Assembly: GCA_026874595.1 (NCBI GenBank)
Contig: CM049317.1
Span: 26,686,401 to 26,750,400 of the forward strand
Reading direction: 5' to 3'
Length of the DNA: 64,000 bases
DNA from: Sipunculus nudus
Lineage: Eukaryota > Annelida > Sipuncula > Golfingiida > Sipunculidae
Of the stretch, positions 11,181 through 22,564 are shown piece by piece. The notes beneath the pieces were generated by a model. The model saw only the letters and a list, made by a program, of their open reading frames with translations. It made no database searches and was not told where the DNA came from. The position numbers were made by a program, and so were the translations under genes. Position 1 is the first letter of the stretch. Every line of letters begins with the position of its first letter.

Positions 11181-13107
11181 CTGTAAATAAATGCGCCAGA
11201 AAGCGCATTAATGTTCAGCTACATACCCCCGTAGAAACCACCGATTCTGTATGATAAATATTTCTGTAATAAGCTGGTAGGGACATAATTTCGTACATTT
11301 TAATCATCGGCTTCCGAAAATTATTGATTAGGTGTGGTTCACTATATGATATCAAGATCACTGGTGATGGAATTCTCCAGGAAACCTCTTCTCCTAAAAA
11401 GTCAGCAAAGAAATGTATATTATGCTATTCAACAAATCAAACAGAGAAATATGTTTGGGGAAAGACGTGAGTAATGTCTAGGGTCTAAGAAGTATAAGTG
11501 TTTTTTAATGATAAACAACATATCCGTGACATCAGCATTGCTGGAGTGATGACAATATAATTTAAATAACGATTGCGTATAGAAACCATCTCCTGTGAAA
11601 ATAATTTGGTGAAAATTAGCACAATGTAAGTTAAAGAAGGATACTCCTTTCAAATTAAAGCTCAGAAGACATCACGGATAAAAATTTGAGTTGTCATTTG
11701 AAGGGAGTCTAAGGTATGTAAACGAACAAATGAATATCATTGGAGGCCATTTTAAGCAAAAATGCAACGTAAAGTTTTTATGTGGCTTCTACAGAGTCCA
11801 ACAGGATTAAATATTTGTTCTGATCTTTGATGATTGACCTGGAATAAGCTGCACTTGTCGAAAACTCGCAACGCTGTCAGATAAAAAAAAGGCAGATTAA
11901 CATATTTGGCGCAAGTCATTGGCTGATAAATAAGTGGTTCTTTGCTTTGTCTCTAAAAAAATGACACAATAAAAATTCTGTGCGAATTTTACTGAAAAAT
12001 TTTGGAGTGTAAGGGTAAAACCTAATGAACAGTCTAGAAAGAGGAGGTAATCAGTCTTTGAGGAGGTAATCAGAATCACAATAATAAATATTTTTCTTAT
12101 CATCTTGTCCCCGTATAGAAGCCGTCAATTCGTTTGTATTTGTTCTGCATTTGCCAGCTTCACCGGGTTAATGATTATGTTTACCTAAAAAAATGGACAC
12201 TAAAACACTTGACTGATTCTGGCGGAAGCTGGTAGGCGCTGACTGCTAAACCTGTTCGTTAATAGAATCCCTATCAGTTTAAAGAAGTACTGGTTAGTGG
12301 TTTCAACGTCCCTAAAGAGTTGCCGATCCTGTAAAGAAAAGATGTGTGCAACCCAACCCCTGAATTTTGTTTCAGTTGTGGGACTTCCTTTGGAACAATA
12401 TTTTTTTCCAAGCAACCATACATTTGCAGAAGTGTTAAGACTATGTTTATCATCATAAGATCTTTATATTAATAGCGTAACGCGATTTGTGATATTTTCC
12501 GTATCTCCTCTGAAATCACCGCACGGATTGCTGAGATTTTCGACACACATATCCTTCTGGTTTGTCCAAAGACACCCAGCCTCCGTTTATTTGCAATATT
12601 TGCGTATCACGTGGACAATCAATAATTTATATATTTCCCCCACAAGCGCCCATTTTCTCGAGCCTGGTACCACAATGGCCAAAAAGTGTGTGATGGAAAC
12701 CTTATGTGGGGTTTCGTGCATTTCGAGATCATTGGCCCGACATAATCCCAAATGGTAATATCTTCTCAAAAGATATCTTTACAAGAATTATGTTTACCCG
12801 AAGGGTAGTGAATGCAGTGACAGTCTCACTGGAAAATACTGACTCAGATTTCAAGCAGGAATGGTCTTTGGGAGTGTATTCACGTATTCACCACAAAGTT
12901 AGATAGGATTCCTCTCGTATTCTCCACAAACGTTAGATAGGATTCCTCTCGTGAATGTGTTGACAGTGCAGAATTTTGAAACTCGTTCCAAGTTCAAAGA
13001 ACATGATTCCTTTTCCACTGAGATGAATATATTCGTTGTGGCAATGGTCATATTAAGGACTTTGAAAGGTCTTAAGTTATCAAAATACATAACAAACAAT
13101 ACATTAC
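11181..13107. other. Intron 3, nothing recognised
   Basis: AT-rich, with several 60-90 codon chance frames on both strands. A 14-bp direct repeat (GAGGAGGTAATCAG type) lies near 12043-12075 and a CCTCTCGT-A-TTC-CCACAAA repeat near 12890-12955. No splice-consistent coding frame was found. Confidence 0.4.
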
Positions 13108-13222
13108 CGACTTAGACGAGTAAACTCGTTGTGGTAGTGGTTATCGTAGGGATGTTCAAAGTCGTAAAGTGTCTCCTTCAGTTTGTGCTTCAGTGAGGCG
13201 TCCCCAAGCCCTGAACGCGAAT
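13108..13222 (-). CDS. Exon 3: His/Tyr-rich helical segment
   Basis: Acceptor TTTCAG and donor GTAATG bound 115 nt. With the one base carried from exon 2 the frame reads D79 SRSGLGDASLKHKLKETL, then an aromatic and histidine-rich stretch (YDFEHPYDNHYHNEF), then TRLS and two bases of an Arg codon (phase 2). The frame is too short to be noticed alone; it is supported by phase agreement on both sides. No domain was recognised. Confidence 0.82.
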
Positions 13223-13730
13223 CTGAAAGACGTAAATCCGATCATCAGATACCCACATTACGGAGCTCAGATAATGTATATCACTTTCAGGTAACACATG
13301 TCAATATGAGTTTTATGGTGCTCGTGTACAGATTATACAAATATGACTTGTTTACCTAGCACTTAATGTAGCACAACTGGTAAAAGCCTTATATAAAATA
13401 AATTTATCCAAAAAGTCTTTTAAATTGAAAATCGAGTATGGACTTTTAAAACCTGGAACAGTGTCCTCTCTGATGATAAGCATATTGTTTAAGATTTCAT
13501 TCATTTTCACATAACATTTTAACATTATGAAATCATATTTGGATACCCGGTAGTTCCCTATTGAAAGCCCTCATATATATTAATTTTTTAAAATTATTGT
13601 TTTCTTTAGGTTTAGGGCATCGTTGGTAGGAGGGTTTGTAAACTATAATTTTGGCCTTATCTTACCTAGAAAGTACAATAAAATACACATCTCTGCATAC
13701 AGACTAAATGCTTACGCAATAGCAACTCAC

Positions 13731-13875
13731 CCATTTCTTTTTCAAACATCTCCAAGAATTTATTCATGGAAATCACTTCATTCGCAATGATTGTGTCTTT
13801 TGAACCTTCGGATATGGCTCTAGCGAGAGTGTCTCGTCGCACCCTGGCTGCCCCCTGTGACTGAATTGCTTCGTC
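13731..13875 (-). CDS. Exon 2: N-terminal propeptide-like region with RVRR motif
   Basis: A strong acceptor (T-rich tract then TTGCAG) precedes a GAC codon, and the exon ends in GGTGAG, phase 1. It encodes residues 31-78 plus one base: DEAIQSQGAARVRRDTLARA, then a mixed charged helical segment ending in FLEMFEKEMG. RVRR at residues 41-44 fits the furin/proprotein-convertase consensus R-x-[KR]-R shortly after the signal peptide. No known domain was recognised. Confidence 0.82.
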
Positions 13876-14569
13876 CTGCAACATAAAACAATACAACAGC
13901 ATGTTTTTATTATCAATATCAAACTTATTCACCAGTTCTGTTAATTGTCTCCTCAAAGAGTGTTAGTGTGTGTTTGTTTACAGTATAACGCGGGCAATAC
14001 AGCAAGAAAAAAATGGATTAGATTTTAATGTGGATACAGCACATGATCCGGATCACGGAAGGAATATTGCAAAATATGCAGTTGCAAACGAACGATTGAA
14101 TCCAGGAATAATTGCAAATAATTGAATGAAAACCAGGGTTTGCGGAGCACCTTATATAAAGGACAGCCCATAAGGGAAGACCTGCATTCCTGAGAATGCA
14201 TATTTGTAAGTTTTTTTTTTTGCATCCACCAGGATGGTATGCGTTAACCTCTTCCCCCCCCCCCCAACCACCCTAGCGTGTGTGCGAGTTTGTTAACAGC
14301 TTAAGTTACGCAATCAAATATGGAATCCCATGATATTATCAGAAGATTTCGGGAATAGGTCTAGAAAGGAAATGATAAGATTTTTTTCCGGATTCCGAAA
14401 TGTCATCAAAGAATACACGTGCACAGTCACTTATGCACGAATGAACCTTAGAATATGGGCCAAACAAGAGAATGCAAACACACAGCAGAGGTGTGCATTC
14501 ACCAAAATGCGGATTTCTTGTTCTATAATCATACCGTAAATACATGGCCAATATATATGTATATGTTTA

Positions 14570-14910
14570 TTTCACACTCCAGGGACTCAAGTATGAAAAC
14601 CCAGGATAATTTACGCAATATGAAACATTTATAGGAATAACCCAAATCTTGCAAACGTCTACCCAGACATAAAAAATCTGAATAACCTTTGTTTAAATAA
14701 AATTTAATTTTTGTTTTCGTTTAATACCGGGTCATTAACGGTTTATGATTTTCATAACCGCCCAAACCGTCACGCAATTATAACTATTTACGTATCAGCA
14801 CCGTTAATGGGTATTATGTGCACACAGCATGAAGCGCAAGTGCAGTTTCTTTCATGCAAATCAACCAGGCCATGTCAACAGCAAGCTTGTTTGGCAATTA
14901 AAGGGGTAAT
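14570..14910. repeat. Interspersed repeat copy shared with 46600-46930
   Basis: Both stretches share an ordered set of blocks: AACCTTTGTTTAA, a TT-rich tract with GG-TTATTAACG, TTCA-AACC, a GTGCACA-AGCATGAAGCGC-like block, GCAGTTT and then TCAACAGCAAG. They are diverged old copies of one element. Class unknown. Confidence 0.6.
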
Positions 14911-15079
14911 TGAAGGTCGTCTGCGCTTTTATATAGGGGCGTGTAGTATATCAGTTACAAAGATGTACTATGATTTTGACGGAATATACATGTATATATA
15001 TAGAAGGTATAGTTACCCTCCGGAGTAAAGTGCTCAATGGCCTTCAGACAAGGCCAGAGCGACATAGCACTAGAGAAAA

Positions 15080-15180
15080 ACAACCCTTTAAATTGACTGC
15101 ACACTGTTTCACGGGATGCGACCCGATCCTCAGGTAAATGTTTTTAGAAGGAAGCTAACGGCATAGTTTTTCATTGTGAC
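15080..15180. repeat. Fragment of the CACGGGATG-CCCGATCCTC repeat family
   Basis: Shares TGTTTCACGGGATG and GACCCGATCCTCAGGT with the starts of duplication segments at 18380 and 26400. The downstream part of that family is seen again at 24270-24420 (TACGAGATTA, TGATCCTATTG, GGGGGCACAATA). Confidence 0.6.
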
Positions 15181-15208
15181 TTTACAATATTATTTTTCTT
15201 CAGTGTTC

Positions 15209-15211
15209 TAT

Positions 15212-15271
<60 letters not shown>

Positions 15272-15272
15272 C
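15209..15272. repeat. (AT)n followed by poly-T
   Basis: Alternating TA run followed directly by about 17 T, a microsatellite junction. Confidence 0.9.
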
Positions 15273-16801
15273 AAAGTATGCCTTTCAAAGCTTACACAAT
15301 CGATGTTTTTTGTATCATAATAGCCCACATTCCATATGTTTAGAGGGGAAAAGCGAAATATATATTTTTTTTTGTATTGTAAATTAACTCTTCTGTAATC
15401 CATTGCAGTTAGGGGCGCCCATCGATTTTTCAGAGATATTTCAGGGAGATCCTCGAATTAAGATCATTTTTTTACAGCGGGACGCGAAGATAAGTGTATC
15501 CCTCACACGTGATGGAGACACTTTTTGAAAATGAAATAGTTAAACCGTATTAGTAAGTATTGTTATCTTTTCCACTTATTAATGCAATGAAGTAATACGG
15601 TATATAGAGGGGTCACCATAACTGACAATCAAAGGAATATGAAATATACCGGTGATTAATTCGGGACCATAAAATCTGACCCTTAAAGAAGCGGAGACCG
15701 TAACTGAGGAGTGACCGTATGCAGGAGATCTACTGTATCATGTCAAGATAGAAATAAGAAAACAGATGCAAACTTATCCAACAAATGTAACCTCAGGCGA
15801 TTATAGTCCTGTCCTAGCCGGCGGATGATTTGGTCATTGATACTGAATTCCATTATATTTCCAGGGACCGAAAACATTATCTTTTTTTTCTAGGGGAGCT
15901 GATGCAGCGCGGGTCATGTGCGCCACCGAAATGAGTTCAAAAGTTTGATCGGCAAAATATTTTCTCCCGAGTATTTGTTACCATATATACATATGCAGGA
16001 TTACGTTCCAGTACTGAGCAGATCGATACGACGTACGAGGTTTCAGAACACCTGCAGAGACGCAGCTAAATCAGACGCGGTTCATTGCTCATGCCTAGAA
16101 CGTAGCCCAGTACGACGTGGTCCAGTGCTTATGGTGTTAACGCACCACGAGGCGCGTGGGGCAGGCTATATCCTGCTCATGATATACTTAAGTTAAACTC
16201 GCTGTTAATAAGTTAACAGAATATTTACACTATGGTTTATATACATGCATTTTTTTATTCATGTTTGACTTGAAATTAACTATGTTTTGTTGGATGTCAC
16301 TGGAAAACGGGTACTGTCGTTTATGGAATTTGTTAGGTCAAAGGCGAAAATCAGAATTGTTCATGCTACTCCATGCAATGAATATAAAATATGCTGTTTC
16401 TAGATAATTCACATGAACACCTTAATCCAGATAGAATTAAAATTGATGCAAAACATTCTGAAACGTGTGCGCTAGAATCTGAAAATACAGAGAAAAGTAC
16501 GAGAGAAAGGCATTCGAGCTAGACGAGTTCGGTATGGGGTCACATAAGCCAAATTTAATATAGTGAACTAAACAAAAATGGGCAATTATACCTGTGTGCT
16601 AATGTGTTAAGCGGGACGATTCTTATCGTTTAAGTTCTTTTATATTAATTTAATATGAAACAAAATATATTTATTGTACTTCCACTATTCCCTTTGGTTT
16701 GTGAAAAAAAAAGCTTTTTGCCTTCTTTGTTTACCCATTGATGAGATTAATGTTATATTAGCAATAACCATTGACTTTTCCATTCTTTAGGCCTCCGCTA
16801 A

Positions 16802-16805
<4 letters not shown>

Positions 16806-16870
<65 letters not shown>
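16806..16870. repeat. (AT)n microsatellite
   Basis: Uninterrupted alternating TA of about 65 bp, at the point where copy A loses alignment with copy B. Confidence 0.95.
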
Positions 16871-16872
<2 letters not shown>

Positions 16873-17199
16873 CAAAAATATCAGAAAATAACAAACAAAA
16901 GTGTTAAGGTATAGAATAATTTAATGTGTGTTTTCCTAGCTTGTTGTTTGGCCTTTGCTTAAGAACAAAAATCATTTAATTCTATACAAAATCAGTTATC
17001 AAATAGTCATACAAGTTATATCTTCACAAAGGTATATATGGGAAACATCGTCAAGCCGAGATGTCGCAAAACCCTAAATCGTCCAGTTCGAATATATTCT
17101 TTTCATAATCAGGCCTGTTAGTTAGGCGATTGTTCAGTTCGTTTGGAAAATTGATGTAGTTTATTTCTATGACTTAAAATATCCCTCGTAGGTGGATAT

Positions 17200-17610
17200 A
17201 CTGTGGTTGGCTTTATATTTGCGAGGCTGAAATTTCGCGATTTCTTCATTTTGAACGTTTCAGGAGGGTTTCATTTTCGCGATTGCACCAGAATGTGTAA
17301 AATCTAAGTACAACAGATCCGGTATTGATTTAAAATTTAGAAAAAAATCCTACAAAACCTTACTAATAACTGGTTAAGTTATTACATTATGACTTGTGTC
17401 ACAGTCGATATGTATCACAGCCTGTAAGTACGGCTTATGCATGGGCCAGTTTCGAAACCATGCAGGCACATATAAGGTTGCTGATAAGGTTGTTTTCAGA
17501 GGTCATCCTAGTTGATGGGACATCTTATTCCCGAGGGTTTAATATTCGCGATTTTTTTCTTATTCGCGAATATCGCAAAATTAAAACCCCAGCGAATAAA
17601 AAGGCCACCC
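17200..17610. repeat. TTCGCG-containing palindromic repeat region
   Basis: Contains ATTTCGCGATTTC, TTTCGCGATTG and an inverted pair around ATTCGCGAT-TTCTTATTCGCGAAT. It resembles the short inverted-repeat elements common in invertebrate genomes. The 133-codon plus frame at 17394 runs through it and is not taken as a gene. Confidence 0.4.
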
Positions 17611-17859
17611 AGTGTCTATCCAAGCATAGACCGCACGTATTTGTTTGTAGCCTCGGGTCAATGATGCATGTCTATCAGGAGCTTTTGAAATACTCATATG
17701 AAAACATTGGTATTCGAACAGTTATTTTTTCTTTGGTCTTATCCATTTCATATAGAATGGTTAAATTATATTTTTACAAATGTTTATGCTATTAAATAGT
17801 ACCCCAATTATCGCCCTAATGGACACTCGATACATGTTTCGCCTGGGTTACGTCTCGCC

Positions 17860-18005
17860 GGGCTACGTTTTAACGGGCACGGCCGTGATTAACTAGGCGG
17901 CACGTCTCAACGAGCTGGGTAGTGGGTAGACGTCCGCCTGGATACGTTTTAACGGGCACTGCCGTGATTAACTTTGCATCGCGTCTCAATGAGCTGCGTT
18001 GTAAC
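17860..18005. repeat. Two-unit tandem repeat of about 80 bp
   Basis: Two copies of TACGTTTTAACGGGCAC, GCCGTGATTAACT and CGTCTCAA-GAGCTG, at about 17865 and 17945. It is markedly GC-richer than its surroundings. Confidence 0.75.
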
Positions 18006-18789
18006 TAACAGAACAATAAGCCATACGTCCTATCTAGATCCGTCGTACTGGGTAGACACCATATCAAATATTTGAGTCTCTCCAAACACCTCTGTATCCC
18101 TCTTGGGAAATACGCCCCTCACAATAAATTTTTCATTTGAAATGACCTCACATCTAACTAAAATATCAGTCGCTGAAATAAGTAGAAACTGGTTTCAGTT
18201 TTTTTTGTTACAAATAACAAACAGAATTCCAGTCTTTGAATACTAGTATATAACCGAATTGTTAGCTTTGACATGACAATAACGATGCTTTTAGAAGATG
18301 TACAATGACGTTTACAGGTTACCCAAAAATAATAATAAACATAGAGTGTGAAGAAAAACAACACTGTACATTCAATAGTCTGTTTCACGGGATGGAACCC
18401 GATCCTCTGGTGAATATCACTGGAATGGACCTTTCGGCATTGTTTGCAAAGCTGAGACATTGCGAGATTACGATTTGTGCATAACGGAGAGAGAAAGGGA
18501 ATGACTTGCACTTGATCCTATTGTCCCCGGGGAGCACAATACCATTGTCGGGGAACATGCGCGGTGTTAGAACCAAACGGAGGAATTGGTTTGTATGAAT
18601 GCTAAGTTTGAAAATGTGTCAAAGTAAATTTGTTTTCATGGCGGCAATTGGAGAGAATTCCAGCTCTTGAGTTCAATAATGATCCAGGGTTTGCAGGTGT
18701 TTCAGTAATTTTTCAGACAAACAGAGGTCATACCTTTCTATTTGACGGTGCTGCCCTGGCGGCGATTTTCCAGGAAAACGTGTAATTTA

Positions 18790-18993
18790 GGTCCATGTCC
18801 TTAAGGATCCAGATGTATTTCGACAGATCATTTTTTTTTTTTTGGCGTGGGACCTAGAAGGGAAGGATTGCTTGTGGTTGTTGTACCGGGTCTTTAAATC
18901 ACCTTCGGTACAACTACTGTAGCATTTCTCGTCGTTGTCCGTTCTCCCAATTGCCTTATATACTATGCATATAAGCTGGCACTGAACTTTCAT
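18790..18993 (-). pseudogene. Penelope-like element GIY-YIG endonuclease fragment (copy A)
   Basis: The minus frame reads LICIVYKAIGRTDND, then EKCYSSCTEGDLKTRYNNH and KQSF. This follows the layout of GIY-YIG domains at the C-terminus of Penelope-like retroelements (I-V-Y-K-A ... Y-I-G-x-T-E-G-x-F-K-x-R-x-x-x-H). The Y-I-G box is degraded to Y-S-S. A poly-A tract near 18832-18843 (minus strand) interrupts what follows. The fragment is repeated at 26735-26886 as part of the duplication. Confidence 0.65.
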
Positions 18994-19128
18994 TGGCCAT
19001 TCGTCTTTTCCTCCCTCAGTTACTTTGTGTTAGAGGTACATTTGCATGTTTTGCTTGTGATTAGGATTGTCATATTATGTCTGCAGATCAAGTTTGACAT
19101 ATTTGGTACACACCTGTAGCTAATAATA

Positions 19129-19133
<5 letters not shown>

Positions 19134-19183
<50 letters not shown>

Positions 19184-19215
19184 AATATAATATAATATAA
19201 TATAAATATATATGT
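19134..19215. repeat. (AT)n microsatellite
   Basis: Alternating TA run with a TATAA-type imperfect tail. The equivalent in copy B is at 27022-27062. Confidence 0.95.
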
Positions 19216-19324
19216 ATAATACCCTAACATAAGGGCTATAGACGACCGGAATATTCCGTTCTTATAAGTAATATGATAATAATATCCTAAAAAAGAATGT
19301 AATTAAAATTTGAGATAGACTCAC

Positions 19325-19414
19325 CATAACATCTTTTCTGTCGGTATCTGCCTTCACATTTCCCGCTAATATAAAGCCACTAATTATGGCAATGATTATA
19401 TTGTGTTGTTTCAT
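19325..19414 (-). CDS. Exon 1 (copy A): start codon and signal peptide
   Basis: Thirty codons starting MKQHNIIIAIISGFILAG, a short basic/polar start followed by a hydrophobic stretch of about 14 residues, then NVKADTDRKDVM. This has the form of an N-terminal signal peptide, with likely cleavage near residue 22. The start ATG has A at -3. The exon ends in ATG followed by GTGAGT, a strong donor in phase 0, matching the phase-0 acceptor of exon 2 at 13875. The exon is duplicated at 27170-27232. The next coding exon lies 5.4 kb away; no other exon was found between them, but a small one cannot be excluded. Confidence 0.8.
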
Positions 19415-19620
19415 CTTCACCGTTGCCCGGCCACATGTACAGCCACCCAAACGAGCTTAATGGTTCAACGAGTAGGGGGAGGGTCATGTGTACTCCACAC
19501 GCATGCGCTGAGGTGGCCGGCGGGTGCACACGGCCCAGAGAGAGTTAATGGTCTGTGGTAGTGATTTATCATTGGTTTAACAACTGGCCACGCAAGTACG
19601 TCTCGAGCCCTATTGAAGGG
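19415..19620 (-). promoter_or_regulatory. Putative promoter / 5' UTR region upstream of exon 1 copy A
   Basis: On the minus strand, upstream of the start codon, lies a locally GC-rich stretch. It contains GCGCATGCG near 19500-19510, which matches the core of the NRF-1 motif, and a CCAAT box near 19575. No clear TATA box was seen. The same bases recur near 29413-29480 in copy B, where a transposon separates them from the duplicated exon. Promoter function is inferred from position and conservation between copies. Confidence 0.4.
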
Positions 19621-22354
19621 CCCGAAATAAGGGAGACGATGTCGCTTGATTCACTCAAAGCTCCTCAACAACACGCGTTGGGATAACTGACATATCATGA
19701 TATATCAAAGTTGAAAAATTACATGTTGTTGTACTTTAAGTAAAAAAGTCTCCCTTCTGAATAGTAAGAATAATTAAGGAAATCAGGGGCGCAGCCGAAA
19801 AAAAAAGATAACTGATATTTTGTGTCAAGGGGGTGGTGGTGACCCTCAGCAGGGTTGAGTTTAACATTAATTGTCCGTTGTCATAAATGGGGGCTGTCCG
19901 TCCAAGAAGGATTCTTTAAATAGTAAACTTGGTTGGTCGGAACATAGACTATTTGCCCCTTGGATTCACTGTATATGGCGACCATTAATATCGCGATAAA
20001 CAATAAGTAAATCATGATATACTGGTATATTGAAAACAACGCCAAGCCCAAGACTAAATAAAATGTGGCGAGGGTTAGGTTTAGATAGGACAACCCTGTC
20101 AACCCATAACTTAGATAACATGGAGCTTATGATTAATTACCAGTGTAACTTTCACGTGACCATTCACGTGTTCCTTTAACTCACACGTGTATAGTCAAGT
20201 AAACACCAGGCCTTCACGGTATTTGCATCCTTTGATGGGTAGCTACCCGTATCAAGGGCGTCTTGTAGGGTTAACATGGTCCAAACACCTATCTTACCCT
20301 TTTATCTAAAGATATATTCCCTTGAAGCTTTTATAAAACTAGGCAAGAAAACGTGGGTATCATCGCACATAGGCTGATGGTTTTGTTAATATCAACGTGT
20401 TTATAATATGTCTGGGCCCGCCAAAATAATCAAAACAAATTTTGGAAGGGCATCTGGCAGCAGGTCAGATAAGCCAGAGTTTTCAAATGGCGTTTTGAAA
20501 CAAGTTATCTTTCTAAATCCGCACATATACAATCTACAAAAATAGGTTACATGTCTCTTTTTTTCCATCTGTCAATATTGCTGTATTTGCAAACATGAAG
20601 TTGATGAAAAAGTTCGTACATTCTTCACGAAATCCTTATAAGAACTTTTTACGACCAAACTAACCTTAAATTATGAATATATACACAGATGAAGTCGGAA
20701 ATCACATAAAATTCTTTTTTTTTTCAAAAGGTAGATGATGGACCCCTTTAAGATATCACTTAATTCGTATACGCATCATTGAGGAAAAAAAACAAAAAAA
20801 AAGAACTCAATTCTAAATTATTTTTGCGCCTGTCCTTCCCAATACAAGAAAGAATGAACTGAATGATCTACTATATTATGTTTCCTGGATAAAATTTTAC
20901 ATAATTCTTTTCAATGCCACTGATATTCCATTACCTTAAAAATTGTGTCTGTGCTTCCAAATACATCGTTATTTATCGTACTTGTCGTAATTAAGAGTAA
21001 ATTTTGGTAATTATCTCAATCTATCCATATTCTTCTTACTTATTATTCTCCCATTTTTTCTCGTCCGGTTTTAATTATATTTATCCAAGATGTACCCCAA
21101 CATTGACTATTTGATTTCTCACATTTTCAGTAATTCACCTATTTTCAAGGTTCAAGGGGTCAAAAAGTGTGGTTTTTTTTCTGATTTTCAATGTCAGTTC
21201 TCTTCTTACCACATTCAAATTGATGGAAAATTACCTATAATAACTGGTTCCCAACTTCCCTGGGGGTACCGCCTTGAATTCACTCATGCAATACCATAGG
21301 AGATATGTGAACCAGCACTTTTCAGTTAGGCTACGTTTTCAGATAACTTATATGCCTTATAAAGTTGAAACTTTAAAAGACGTGTCCAATTTAAAACGCA
21401 GGATGGCGGTGGCAAGTTTGGAAGCGAAACGTGACGTCAGCATTTTCAGCTGATCTCTGAAAACACAAGAAAGAAAAGCAATATTTCATGTGTTTTACAG
21501 AACTAAAGTTGTTCCTTAACTATAAGAGATCAATAAAAGATCAGTGGGAGACTCGGTGATAGGAGTGTGGAAGAAAGAGGTACGTGTTGGAGTAGGGGGT
21601 GGTGAGGTGGAGATCTGTGACTCTCCAACTCAGTTACAGGAGTTTATTTCTTCCTCTTATTATTCGGCCACTTTTTTAACCCGATTTCATTCATGTTTAC
21701 ACTGGATATAGAGTACAATGGTCGATTTAATTTGACCCAGGTTTAGTGACCTTGACCTATTTTTTTCAAGGTCAGAGGGTTCAAAGAGTGATTTTTTTTC
21801 AGATTTTCAATGTCGTTTTTCTTCTGAACCGTTAGGGGTACAGCCAAATGGATGAAATTTAACCAATATAATATTTAATTTCCAACATAACTGGTTTGCC
21901 GAATCGAATTAACTCATACGAAACCATAGAGATAGGGTCTCAGTTCATCTTGGTTAGGGTAAGTTTCGATATAACGCGAACGCCATAGAAAAGTGAATCT
22001 TTTACAAACATGGGACATGTACAACGTAGCAGTGCAGTGACAAGTCAGGTAGTGATATATTTAAACGTTTATAGAAAAATATGTAAATAACGAAAATATG
22101 GCGTTTGCTTTATCAGCTCTTCTGTGACTCTGGAAGGATTCACCAAATTTCATTTATTATGTAACAGTTCCTCTCGAGTATTACAGATGCATAAAACAAA
22201 GGCCTAAGTAGAATTTTCGGAGGAAGGGGTGGGGTTTGGGGTGGAATGGGGGAAGGGGGGGGGGGGTATATGGAGATCCCTAATTAGCACATGAATGATA
22301 CAAGAAGTCTAGTTAAATTGCCGTTATTATTATTGTTATCTTTCCGTCTCTTAT

Positions 22355-22545
22355 TACCTCCGTCAAGCCTAGCGGCAGGGGTTATGTTTTTGGGCTCGTA
22401 AAATTGTCTATCTTTTTGTCTGTAAGCACGATAACACAAAAATTCAAAACGGGGTTAAATGAAATTTTCAGGATAGCTCGGCAACGATACAAAGATCAAT
22501 TGATTGAAGTTTGGGGGCGATCCATGCGTAAATAACCCTAGAATG
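22355..22545 (+). repeat. Fragment of the ACCTCCG interspersed repeat family
   Basis: Opens ACCTCCGTCAAG, then GTTATGTTTTTGGG, a CTTTTTGTCTGTAAGCA tract, AACACAAAAATTC, GAAATTTTCAGGATAG and ATTGAAGTTTGGGGGCGATC. This is the left-end layout of a repeat widespread in marine invertebrates (recalled, not searched). Confidence 0.5.
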
Positions 22546-22564
22546 CGCTCTAGTATTTTATAGG

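Larger units (their letters stand above)
575..19414 (-). other. Split gene: secreted SRCR-domain precursor (partial, 8 coding exons seen)
   Basis: Gene-level entry. Exons run 19414-19325, 13875-13731, 13222-13108, 11180-11040, 10667-10441, 5372-5205, 4843-4025 and 634-575. Every intron is GT-AG, and the phases agree at all seven junctions with no internal stop, giving 1765 nt (588 codons plus one base). Order in the protein: signal peptide (1 to about 22), a polar helical region with cysteines, R-x-[KR]-R motifs at residues 41-44, 131-134, 251-254 and 352-355, an unrecognised cysteine-containing region (356-540), a proline-rich linker (563-567) and the first 19 residues of an SRCR domain. N-glycosylation sequons lie at N241, N276, N333 and N345. 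SRCR domains are extracellular binding modules of about 100 residues; the rest of this one should lie left of the window. Secretion and proteolytic maturation are inferred. Function is unknown. Confidence 0.85.
16640..22060. repeat. Segmental duplication, copy A
   Basis: Collinear with 26240-34250. Anchors in order: CTTCTTTGTTTACCCATTGA (16712 / 26299), the CACGGGATGGAACCCGATCC block (18386 / 26402), the Penelope-type fragment (18800 / 26735), the signal-peptide exon (19325 / 27170), GTGGTAGTGATTTAT (19556 / 29451), TGTCAAGGGGG (19826 / 29738), TCACGTGACCATTCACGTGT (20152 / 32115), and ACGTAGCAGTG-AGTGACAA (22024 / 34205). Copy A carries its own insertion of about 1.5 kb between the (AT)n at 16806 and 18350. 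Confidence 0.85.

Noticed and set aside
17394-17795. 133-codon plus-strand frame
   Set aside because: It contains the TTCGCG inverted repeat and lacks domain, start or splice support.
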